From: Ureaplasma canigenitalium ATCC 51252
Lineage (GTDB): Bacteria > Bacillota_I > Bacilli_A > Mycoplasmatales > Mycoplasmoidaceae
Assembly: GCF_000712165.1 (NCBI RefSeq)
Contig: NZ_JONZ01000004.1
Coordinates: 1 to 64,000, forward strand
DNA: 64,000 nucleotides
Direction: 5' to 3'
Shown: in pieces, positions 48,336-57,109 of the stretch
Layout: each line of letters starts with the position of its first letter
How positions within the stretch are numbered: position 1 is the stretch's first letter
The notes under the pieces: model-generated
Databases searched by the model: none
Told to the model about the DNA's origin: nothing
Seen by the model: only the letters and a program-made list of their open reading frames with translations
Position numbers and translations under genes: made by a program

Positions 48336-48413
48336 TTTTGAGAATTGCAAAAAGAAAGAGACAATGAATATTAATTAAGCAAGATTTAACTAATATGGAA
48401 TAAGCGAACAAAA

Positions 48414-49313
48414 CTACTTTTTATTTTCATTTTGATATCTTTTTAAGTAATCTAATACTAGACAATAAATGGTTAGAATTAATTCTTCAACAGTTGCTGA
48501 ACGTGAGACCATTCCTATGCTTTTATTTAGATAATTAATGAACGTTCCAACAGCTTGATAATCAAGTTGTTTATTCATCAATTTATAAACAGTGTTAGCT
48601 GTTTCGATGTTTTGAAAAATAATATGATTAAATTCGTAGTTAATAACCTTTTGTAACTTCTTTTTTCTTACATTAAGGTCAACAATTGCATCATACTGCA
48701 GGTATCCAAGAAGGTTATAATCATTATATTTTTCATCAATGATGATATCAGAAACATAAGAAGCACAAACAACATGGTTTTCTTTTATATTAAATATATT
48801 TTTTGCAATACCAACACTCGCTCTAGCGATGTCATAAATATCATCTTTTTCAACTTTAAGATTAAGAGCAACATCTGATAAAAAGATAATTTTTTGCTGT
48901 TTAATCAAAGCCATTGTAGCACTACAACGTAGTCCTGGAGCGGGTTTTATGATTCGTAAGATTTTAGTAAAGCATTCTTTACTGCTTGTTTCTTTACCTA
49001 CCACAAAGACATCAACATAATTTAAATTAGTTAGAAGAACAGCAAATGTGAGATTATCATTAGTAACAATTTTCTTTGCGTCTTCAAAACTAATACCATC
49101 TTTGTCTTTTCTCATCTCATAGTATAGCTGACAGCACTCATTTATAATTTTTTCTGTCCGAAAAAAATCAAGTTGGACAAGAGAAAGATAAGGATCTTTT
49201 TTGATAACCTCTTTAACTTTTTTTATTTCATCAGAATCTTCAATTAATAAGACCCTAATGAAAATACTTCCAAGATGTGTGATTTCTGCTTTAATTCTAT
49301 TTAACAAATCCAT
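48414..49313 (-). CDS. Divergent phosphate acetyl/butyryltransferase-family protein
   Basis: A 299-residue protein. It resembles phosphotransacetylase across its length: a segment ending IIKPAPGLRCSATMALI, a core IIFLSDVALNLKV, then LQYDAIVDLNVR, and the active-site region with the Ser-Arg pair S270-R271. The position usually filled by the Asp near the active site is Glu (E276/E277). Compared with typical Pta (about 320-330 residues) the conserved glycines are thinned, and the N-terminal part is divergent. No ackA lies beside it. It may be an unusual Pta or a paralogue with another role. Confidence 0.7.
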   Translation of the reverse strand: MDLLNRIKAEITHLGSIFIRVLLIEDSDEIKKVKEVIKKDPYLSLVQLDFFRTEKIINECCQLYYEMRKDKDGISFEDAKKIVTNDNLTFAVLLTNLNYVDVFVVGKETSSKECFTKILRIIKPAPGLRCSATMALIKQQKIIFLSDVALNLKVEKDDIYDIARASVGIAKNIFNIKENHVVCASYVSDIIIDEKYNDYNLLGYLQYDAIVDLNVRKKKLQKVINYEFNHIIFQNIETANTVYKLMNKQLDYQAVGTFINYLNKSIGMVSRSATVEELILTIYCLVLDYLKRYQNENKK

Positions 49314-49384
49314 AATATATATTACTTAGTAATCCAATTTACTTTATTATAAAATTATAAATATTAATGAAGAAAGTAATAGTT

Positions 49385-51202
49385 ATGAAAGATCAATACA
49401 ATTGAGACCTTGATGATTTACTGAAAGGTAAAACACTCGAGGATTTATTTAAAGAATGAGAGTCAATGAAAGATGAGTATCTAAAAAGATATCAGACCTT
49501 CCTTGATAATGTTGATAACTTTTATGAATGACAACTTTTTAACGAAAAGTTCACCATTGTCTCTAATCGACTTTACAACTATATCTCAAATAATTACAAC
49601 ATGGATGTTGCAGATCCTTACTTTAATGCGATGCAACAAAAATTGAGTGCATTGAGTTATGATTTACAAACAAAAACAAGCGATTACAAAAACAAGATTA
49701 TTGAAAATGCTTCACTTGTAAGCAAGTATCTTGAAGATGTACGAGTTAAACCGTACAAGATGGTTTATGATGAAATTCTTCGTTATCAACCACACACACT
49801 TGATAAAGAAAAAGAGAAACTTTATACGATGTTAACTCGTCAAAATAGTGGTTTCTCTGAAATCTTCGGTACTTTTACTGATGCGAATATGAAATTTGCT
49901 GATGCTGTCGATAGTAAAGGAAAGAAGCATAAAATTGAAAACGAAGCAAAAGCATTTGTTTATTTGAAAGATAAAGACCGTGAATTAAGAAAATCAGCTT
50001 ACCTTTCAATGTATGGTGCATATTACGATAATAAAGATGCGATTGCTAAGATGCTTTATTACAATTATCTTTATTTAAATCAAGAAGCGATGGCTAAGAA
50101 TTACGAAGACTATATTGCACGGACTTGTTTTGATGACCATGTTTCAAAAGGATTTATTGAACATGTTTATGAACAGGTTAAGAAATATAAGTTTAGCTAT
50201 GAGCGTTATCAAAAGATTAGAAAGGCATTTTTAAAGAAACTTCTCAATGTAACAAAAATTGAACCTTGAGATGCTAATGTTCCTTTGATTAATAAGAAAA
50301 TTGAATATACTATCGAACAAGCAAAAGACCTTGCTCTCAAGAGTTTATCGGTACTTGGTGAAGAATATGTCAAGAATGTTAAACGAGCTTTTGATGAACA
50401 CTGAGTTTCTTGGTTACCAAAGAAGAATAAACGTGGTGGTGCTTATTCTATCGGCGGTACAAAGGGAATTGACAAGATTTATGTTTTAATGAATTTTGAT
50501 AACTCAATTCGAAGTGTTCAAACGATTGTTCATGAAATTGGTCATAGTATGCATTCCCTTTATTCAAATAAGAATCAACCAATTTACAATGATTATGAAA
50601 TCTTTTATGCTGAAATCGCTTCTGTATCAAACGAAGTTTATTTTAACTATTATATGCTTAAAGAATACCAAAACGATTTAGCAATGAAGGTTATGATTCT
50701 TGATGAAATGATTAGCAGTTTCTTTGCTACTACAACTCGACAAGTTGAGTTTAGTAATTTCGAATGAATTGCTAACGAACTTATTAATAATGGAAAACCA
50801 TTTAATGCTGAAGTTGTAATGAAAACATATGAGCAACTTAATTATGAATATACTAATACTAAACCAAGAGACAAGTTTCATTCCATTTATTCGTTAAAAC
50901 TTGTTACTCCGCTTAGAATTCCACACTTCTATGCTGGTATTTTCTATGTTTATAAATATGCAATTGGTCAAGTGTGCGGGACTATTTCTGGTCAACGGAT
51001 TTACGAAAATAAACCAAATGCTCGTGAAAATGTTTTTAACTTTCTTTCATCTGGTGGAAGTCGTGAACCACTTGAAACAATTAAATTATTAGACATTGAT
51101 TTAAGTAAAAATGAACCTTGAGAAGAAGCCCACCAAATCCTTGATTCTTGAATTGATGACTTTGAAAAATCAATTAAGTTATTAAATAAAAAAAGTAAAT
51201 AA
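49385..51202 (+). CDS. pepF: Oligoendopeptidase F
   Basis: A 605-residue M3-family zinc peptidase. The zinc site HEIGHSMHS (in IVHEIGHSMHSLYS) and the downstream ligand Glu in NDYEIFYAEIASVSNE are visible. It degrades short peptides in the cytosol. ATG at 49385 is chosen because AAGAAAG lies before it; ATG at 49367 would add six residues. TGA codons are Trp in many places (for example 50267-50269). It stands alone, facing the FecCD-type permease across a bidirectional terminator. Confidence 0.96.
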
Positions 51203-51288
51203 GAATTAAAGAATTTGAAGTTAATATAAGAACAAATTGATACTTAATATCTTATTAAGAAAACGATACGATTATTAATGTTTTATTT

Positions 51289-51320
51289 AAAAAATATCAG
51301 GAATCTTCCTGATATTTTTT
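51289..51320. terminator. Bidirectional terminator between pepF and the FecCD permease
   Basis: AAAAAATATCAGGA (51289-51302) pairs with TCCTGATATTTTTT (51307-51320) with a 4-nt loop, giving a T run on both strands. It lies between the two convergent genes; the stop of the minus-strand gene (51319-51321) overlaps its edge. Confidence 0.85.
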
Positions 51321-52452
51321 AACGTTTTTCTCAATGGATTCAACCGACATAAGCTAATACAGGTGCCCCAATAATCGTCATTCAGATTGAAGAATTAATG
51401 TAAGTAGTTTCACGGAAGAGTACGACACCAACAGATGTAATAATCGCTCCTAGAGCGGCTGAAAGTGGCATAACTAAACGGTAATCACGAATACTAAATA
51501 CTTTTCGTATGATGTGCGGAGCAAAGAGACCAACAAATGCTACATTCCCGACAAGTAGAATAGCTGGTGGAATTAAAAACATTGTCGCAATAATTGATAC
51601 TACCTTAATTGTAATGACATTAGTTCCTAGATTTTTTGCCTTGTCATCACCGACTTCTATGATGGTTAATTTGTGAGAAATAATAATACTAGTTATAACC
51701 CCGATAGCAATTAAAATTGTGGATATTCAAAGAATTCTAAAGAAATCAGTATACTCATATGCCTTAATGATATTTTCAGCACCGCCGAAAACAAAAAGAA
51801 GATTAATCTTCGCACTATATCCATCTTCTACTCTAATGTAATAAGTAATTGTATTAAAAAAAACACCAATCGCAAGGCCAGCAAGAGTCATTTTGATATA
51901 TCCAACTTTATTTCTTCCACCAAAAACTAATGCGAATAGCATTACGGCAGAAATAATCCCTCCGATAAAAGCGAAACCATAAAGTTGTGCTTCGGTGATT
52001 AAACCACGACTGAAAGCAAGAACTACCATAAAAACAGAAGCATGAACAATTCCGAGTGTTGATGCATCGGCCAACGGGTTTCTTGTTAATGATTGAGTAA
52101 TACACCCAGCAAAAGCTAGTGCAATTCCTGAAAGAATAGAAGCAGTACTTACATAAACAGTTTGTTGTAAATTGATATATTCCTTTTTAAGTTGAAGAAA
52201 CTGGCTAGTAAAAATTAGTTTTAGGGATTCCTCTATGCTAAAAAAAGCTAATTTTGATGTTGCTTCATCAAAGTACTCAGCATAAGAAATGTTTCATATC
52301 CAAACAAGGAATATAACTACTAGTAACAAAAAAAAGCTTGCTCAGACAACAACGTTTTTCTTTAGTTGAGACATCTTGTTAGGCATCTTTTTTTTGTCAA
52401 AGACGATGTTTCGGTAGTTAAAAAATTTTTTAGTAGAAGCAATAGATTCCAT
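51319..52452 (-). CDS. Second FecCD/BtuC-family ABC transporter permease
   Basis: A 377-residue membrane protein. After a charged cytosolic start, the first membrane segment is at about residue 34. The FecCD signature GIALAFAGCITQSLTRNPLADASTLGI (read in two pieces) and the later VGNVAFVGLFAPHIIRKVFS are clear. It has no ATPase or binding protein beside it. It may pair with the permease at 44962-46026 as a heterodimer or share its ATPase. TGA encodes Trp at several places. It follows rpsB after the rpsB terminator. Confidence 0.9.
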
Positions 52453-52493
52453 TAAGATAATTTTTCTTCATGATACATAGGTATTAAATATAA

Positions 52494-52517
52494 TAAAAAA
52501 AGCACAAATTCGTGCTC
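52494..52517 (-). terminator. Terminator of rpsB
   Basis: On the minus strand AGCAC(GAATTTGTGCT) forms a short hairpin followed by a T run (complement of the A run at 52494-52500). It lies just past the rpsB stop. Confidence 0.7.
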
Positions 52518-52546
52518 CTTTTTATTAAAAACAAATGTAATTAAAT

Positions 52547-53545
52547 TTATTTGGTTGGTTTTTGTCCACGTTTATGATTTAAATACTTTGGATTAATCAT
52601 CTTTCGGTCTTGGTTTGCTTGTTTTCACATTGCTGATTTTGTTTCAGGTAAGATAATTTCGCTATCATCTTTACCAACAACTTTTGTCGGTTCGTTTCGA
52701 AGTTCAGCAATAGCATCAATAAGGACGCCAAGAATTAAAGTAGTTGATCTAATTGAGTTATTGTTAACAGGGATAATGTAGTCGATAAGTGACGGGTCTG
52801 CATTTGTATTAGCAAGAGAAACAACAGGGATGTTTAGCTTTCTAGCTTCTTTAATTGCATTTATATCATTAACCGGATCAACAAGAATAATGACATCTGG
52901 TCTTTGTTTTAAATTTTTAATACCACCATAAAACTTTTCTAGTTTAGCAGTATCTTTTTGAATTTGTAGTTGTTCTTTTTTTGAATACTTATTAATGTCT
53001 TCTGATTCAAGAAGAGCAAGATTACTATTAAATTTCTTTAAGCTCTTTGTAATGTTTTGGAAGTTAGTTAACGTACCACCAAGTCATCTTTGAGTTACAT
53101 AAGGAGCCTGAATTCTAGTTGCTTCTGCCTTAATTAGTTCTTTAACTGGTCGACCACGAGTCCCAACTAATAAAACAGTCCCACCATTTTGTGCAACTTC
53201 TTGTATGAATTTGTAAGCACGGTCAAGGAATAAAATAGTTTTGACAATGTCAATAACATGGTTATTTGAACGCTTAGCATGGATATATGAAGCCATTTTT
53301 GGATTTCATTTTTTAGGATTTAATCCGATGTGAGCACCAGACTCAGTAAGCTTTTGAATTGATACAAGTGTTTTTAAGTTTTTAATTGCTGAATTTGCGT
53401 TGACTTTTAACTGAATGGCGTCAGCAGGTGTAGCAGGACGAGAGTCTTGCTTCGCATTGGCAGTTACGACTACTTCACCGGAAGATTGTAGCTCTTCCTT
53501 TTTTTCCTCAGTAACCGATTCAACAGAGTTAGTCAAATTTTCCAT
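52547..53545 (-). CDS. rpsB: 30S ribosomal protein S2, with N-terminal extension
   Basis: A 332-residue S2. Core motifs include ESGAHIGLNPKKWNPKM, RWLGGTLTNF, LEKFYGGIKNL and VVSLANTNADPSLIDYIIP. About 57 extra residues, rich in Glu, Lys, Val and Ala, precede the usual start. The TGA at 53084-53086 and another after LNPKK are Trp. A ribosome binding site AAAGGTG precedes the ATG, and an extended -10 TGCTATAAT lies at 53600-53608. tsf, the usual partner, does not follow. Confidence 0.95.
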
Positions 53546-53599
53546 TTAGGAATGCACCTTTCTTTTTTTGTTTGTTTATTAATAAATTAATAACTTCTA

Positions 53600-53608
53600 A
53601 TTATAGCA
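53600..53608 (-). promoter_or_regulatory. Extended -10 promoter of rpsB
   Basis: On the minus strand TGCTATAAT has the TGn extension and a perfect -10. It lies 55 nt before the rpsB ATG and overlaps the region just past the stop of the upstream lipoprotein gene (53614), so rpsB has its own promoter. Confidence 0.6.
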
Positions 53609-53613
53609 CATTA

Positions 53614-54573
53614 CTAGATTTTAAAACCACTAATACTCGTGATGTAGGTATAACTTGCTTTACGATTTCCCTCACCGCGACTAATTTTAACTTCAAAATC
53701 AAGCTTAGTAAGATCCGATACATTCTCCTTAATATTTGTAATTTCGAAAGTATAGCCACTTTTTGATGGAATAATAAAGTTCTCGCGATTCTTCTTTGCT
53801 TCACTTCCAGAAAGTTGAAGTACTTCTGGATACTTAACTCTTACACTAAGATGATTATTGACATCGGCCACAAGTTTCTTATTCTTTTCCTCTGCCTCCT
53901 TATCTGTAAGGAAACCAGGAGCTATTCGTTCGTAGACTAATTTTTCAATCGCTTCACCCACACCTTTTGACATCTCAATCGTAAACTGCACTTCTTTATC
54001 ATTTAGTTTTTTAAGTGAAATTAGTCGATAATTTACATCTTCTTCTAACTTTTTAAAAGCAAAATTTTCAATTTTGGAAGCAACCACAAAATCAATATTA
54101 AATTCATTAACACTTACACCAGAAAGAAGTGGGAGAACTTTGAAAGGACTTGATGCATCTTTCTTTTGTAATTCAAGGAATTCACGGTTTTTTCGTTTTG
54201 CAATGGCGATTTCCTTTTTTAAAAAACCACTTAAGATGGAAGAGTAAGTAGTTTCTTTGTCATCAAATGTTACCCGAACGATGACTTCAATTAAGTCTGG
54301 GTCATTCGGTACTAATCTTGCACCGATAAAGAAATATTGAACACCATTCTCGTTTTTTGGTAAAAGAATTTTATCTTCAATGTCCTTTAAAAATTCACTT
54401 GCTTCTGTCTTTGCTACCAAATTAACTTGAGTATCACGAAAACCAACCGGAAGGTGGTATTTTTTTAAATCTTGATAATGAAGAGTGCACGAAGCAACAA
54501 TAGGAACGATAGTTAATGATGTCAATAAAACACCAGATGTAATAACTAATTTTTTCTTAATTTTATACTTCAT
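53614..54573 (-). CDS. Lipoprotein with Lipoprotein-17-type domains
   Basis: A 319-residue lipoprotein; lipobox VASC at about Cys29. Three repeated units end in similar strands: LIEVIVRVTFDD...SILSGF, EVQFTIEMSKGVGE...APGF, and LDFEVKISRGEGN...SISGFKI. This matches the Lipoprotein-17 domain pattern common in mycoplasma surface proteins. GAGGGG before the ATG lies inside the end of the upstream paralogue, 2 nt away, so the two are coupled. Function on the surface is unknown. Confidence 0.85.
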   Translation of the reverse strand: MKYKIKKKLVITSGVLLTSLTIVPIVASCTLHYQDLKKYHLPVGFRDTQVNLVAKTEASEFLKDIEDKILLPKNENGVQYFFIGARLVPNDPDLIEVIVRVTFDDKETTYSSILSGFLKKEIAIAKRKNREFLELQKKDASSPFKVLPLLSGVSVNEFNIDFVVASKIENFAFKKLEEDVNYRLISLKKLNDKEVQFTIEMSKGVGEAIEKLVYERIAPGFLTDKEAEEKNKKLVADVNNHLSVRVKYPEVLQLSGSEAKKNRENFIIPSKSGYTFEITNIKENVSDLTKLDFEVKISRGEGNRKASYTYITSISGFKI

Positions 54574-54575
54574 AA

Positions 54576-55325
54576 TTACCCCTCAATTACATACATTACT
54601 TTTTTAAATGCCATAGTTTTCCCCTCACCTTTGGTTACTCCAAGTGTTACGATAATTTGATTGCCATCTTCATCTATCGGTTCATTCTTATTGATATCAA
54701 GGATAACAATTTTAATCCCCTGAAATTTTGGATCATCTTTATGTTTGTATGAAGATTCGTTAAAGGTAACCGTAAATGCCATTTCGCTTTTTGTTTTAAG
54801 AATCGAGAGAGGTTTATTTTTAAACGGTTCATTAATTTTCACTTCAAGCATTTTTAATTTTTTTTCCTCACTGTATTGAATCGCCTCGTTTAAAAATGCT
54901 TGATTTTCTTTTCTTTTATTACGGTTGTTTTTTTCTTCCTCCGTAATAAAATTACGGAAAGAACTTACATACTCATAAGGATAACCGTTATTAAAAGTGA
55001 CGACCATTGTGAGTTCAAGCACTTCGTTATTAACTTTCTTTACATCCTTGATGTGATAAACAATTTTATGTTTATCACTTTCTATTTTATTTGTAATAAT
55101 AACTGCTCTATTTTGTTCAAGAGGTTTAGAATATTCAACTAAAGCATCATCAATCGTTATGTTTTCACTTTTGTATTCTTCCTTAATAACGACATTTGGA
55201 TGTAACTTTTCAAACTCTTCTTTAACAAATTTCGGTTTTTCCTTACAACTGGCTGTGATTAATATACCAGTTGCGGATGCCGTAACTACTGAAAAAATGC
55301 CAATAAATAATTTTTTATTTGTCAT
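54576..55325 (-). CDS. Lipoprotein with Lipoprotein-17-type domains (paralogue)
   Basis: A 249-residue lipoprotein with lipobox ITASC (Cys27). Two repeated units contain LELTMVVTFNNGY...SSFRNF and VTLGVTKGEGKTMAF...YVIEG. It is paralogous to the adjacent gene at 53614-54573 and is likely to have arisen by tandem duplication. ATG at 55325 has the weak ribosome binding site TTTGGAA. It is the first gene of the pair. Confidence 0.83.
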   Translation of the reverse strand: MTNKKLFIGIFSVVTASATGILITASCKEKPKFVKEEFEKLHPNVVIKEEYKSENITIDDALVEYSKPLEQNRAVIITNKIESDKHKIVYHIKDVKKVNNEVLELTMVVTFNNGYPYEYVSSFRNFITEEEKNNRNKRKENQAFLNEAIQYSEEKKLKMLEVKINEPFKNKPLSILKTKSEMAFTVTFNESSYKHKDDPKFQGIKIVILDINKNEPIDEDGNQIIVTLGVTKGEGKTMAFKKVMYVIEG

Positions 55326-55649
55326 AATCTATATATTCCAAAAGTCATACACAACTTATTAGTAAAAAAATGTTATTTAAATTTTACTAAATTTTCATTT
55401 TAAAAAAGTAAGGCTCTTAATTGTGATTAAGTGGGTGCGATTTAAAAATAAGATTCGGGTCAGATTTCTTTATTGCTTATTATCTTAATTTATCTGAAAT
55501 TATGTCCCTATACTCATTAATATATATGCATCATATATTCAATTACAGTTTGTGAATATTTAACAATTGTTAAAGATTTGATATTAAGATTTTACTTTTG
55601 ATTAAACATTTTAAAGTCAATGTATCATTTTTGAATTTTCAGCAGAAAT
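55326..55649. other. Non-coding stretch, no recognisable feature
   Basis: AT-rich sequence between the lipoprotein pair and the decayed methyltransferase remnant. I saw no gene or RNA, and no recognisable endonuclease remnant. It may hold the rest of the decayed cassette beyond recognition. Confidence 0.5.
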
Positions 55650-56013
55650 AGATGAATAGGCATTTTTCGTAATTGAAAATGTTTAGATTTTCCGACCTTT
55701 TTACTTATGTTATATATTCTGTTGAGTGTGCAGAAACCTACAAGATAAATTAGTTGGTGGGTTTATTTTTTATCAAATAATGTGTTTTAAAACACTTTTA
55801 CATTCTAATATCCACTTAAATATTAAAAGCGTAAATTTCTTTATTAGAATTGTTTTTGTTCGATTATCCTTTATCTACCCAAACTATTTTTCCACTAGAA
55901 GAAAATAAACCACTTTTCGATAAAAAAGTATGATGGATTTGCAAAATTCATCTCTATACCTTCATCATTTAGGGTTGGTAAATTTTAAAACAGTCTTCAT
56001 TAAATACTTTTAT
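55650..56013 (-). pseudogene. Decayed DpnA-type (beta-class) DNA methyltransferase
   Basis: On the minus strand, just after the Dam-type gene, pieces of a second methyltransferase appear in changing frames. In order they are IDKIKVFNEDCFKI, then after a 1-base loss LNDEGIEMNFANPSYFF (family DPPYFL; here NPSYF). After an extra T comes LSKSGLFSSSGKIVWVDKG, then KWILECKSVLKH, then IIW.KINPPTNLSCR (family NPPPNLSCRYFTHSTE), then after a further shift HSTEYI and FNYEKC. Stops and at least four frame changes separate them. An internal stretch between VLKH and IIW is missing. The order and motif text fit M.DpnIIB/DpnA homologues. Family match is from memory, without a search. Confidence 0.75.
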
Positions 56014-56014
56014 C

Positions 56015-56848
56015 TTATCAATACTGATAGTTTGTAATAATAACCTCTTCGCCTACCCTATTATTACCATTACTATTTATATTTCTTTTAACATCAACCA
56101 CTTCTATTTTATATTCAGAATATAAATCTCTAATTAACTCGGTATTATGGTTTGTTAGCATTAATAAACATCCTTTTTTATCCAATCTCTTAAAAACTTC
56201 CGATAGTCTAATATGATTTTCTATATCAAAACCGTCTTTAGTATATGCCTCAAATGATGTTGGATTTAAAGGAGCATAAGGACTATCAAAAAAAATAAAA
56301 TCTCCTTTTTTAGCATTCTCTAAACTATCTTCAAAATCTAAATTTGTAATATTAACGTTTTTCAAATACTCACTTATCCCGAGTATGTTTTTTTTATTGT
56401 AAGAATCACATTTAAGCTTGTTGTTAAAAGGAACATTAAATAATCCTTTTGAATTAACTCTAAACAATCCATTAAAACATCTTTTATTTAAGAAAATAAA
56501 TAAACTTGCCATTTCCACATCATATTCTTTAGATAGTATCTTATTGTTAAATTTGTCTCTTATACTAAAGTATGTTTCTTTTGTACATTCCATTTTGTCC
56601 AAATAATTTAATAAATTAATTAATTGATTTGGATTTGTTTTTATTACATTGTAAGCATTTATCAATACAGAGTTAATATCATTGATGTGTGCTTTTTCTG
56701 GTTTTAAATAAAAAAGAATTGCACCTCCACCGACAAAAGGCTCATAATAGTTTTCTATTTGCTTTGGTAGTCGTATTTCAATTTCATTAATTAATTGTCT
56801 TTTACCACCCACTCACTTTACGAAAGGTGTTAAATTACTATTAACCAT
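56015..56848 (-). CDS. Dam/DpnM-family adenine-specific DNA methyltransferase
   Basis: A 277-residue alpha-class N6-adenine methyltransferase, intact. Motif FVKWVGGKRQ (9-18, TGA coding Trp12) is the start of the SAM site, and YEPFVGGGAILF (35-46) follows. Motif IV is FFDSPYAPL (D188-S-P-Y191), a variant of DPPY. The central region CFNGLFRVNSKGLFNVPF is typical of DpnM. The likely target is GATC, by family. The last codons are TGA (Trp) and TAA. It begins 25 nt after the decayed regulator and is followed by the decayed DpnA-type gene, suggesting a former DpnII-like operon. No functional endonuclease is visible. Confidence 0.9.
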
Positions 56849-56873
56849 TTTATTATCTTCCTTAGTAATCCGT

Positions 56874-57058
56874 TTATATTTCTACTATATCTTCAACATT
56901 AAAATTTAAAGCTAAGCAAATCTCTCTATTGATTTAAGGTTTACATAATTACCTTTATTAATTATTACAACTATATTGCTTGTTATACCGCTTGCTCTTT
57001 ATAAATCTTCTTTATTTATCTCTTTTTCAACTAATAAGTTCCATAAAGGTTTTTTAAT
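56874..57058 (-). pseudogene. Decayed HTH regulator (Xre/cI-like, HTH_26 type)
   Basis: On the minus strand a continuous frame gives KKPLWNLLVEKEINKEDL, then an in-frame TAA at 56999-57001, then RASGITSNIVVIINKGNY, then VNLKSIE. A one-base loss near 56919-56923 shifts the rest to ICLALNFNVEDIVEI and TAA at 56874-56876. The order matches small HTH proteins of the form 'LWkLLidKgmnKtdLrkatgiss'. With the two faults repaired it would be a complete controller upstream of the methyltransferase. No clear start codon is present. Confidence 0.75.
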
Positions 57059-57109
57059 TATAAAATAATATTTAATTATTAATTAAATAGTTAAAACAAC
57101 TAAAAGGTA

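Noticed and set aside
55326-55649. Possible endonuclease remnant beside the methyltransferase remnant
   Set aside because: I translated the minus strand in three frames and saw no recognisable DpnII/MboI-type motif.
55726-55908. Plus-strand 60-codon ORF
   Set aside because: It is antisense to the decayed methyltransferase remnant, whose motifs read on the minus strand.
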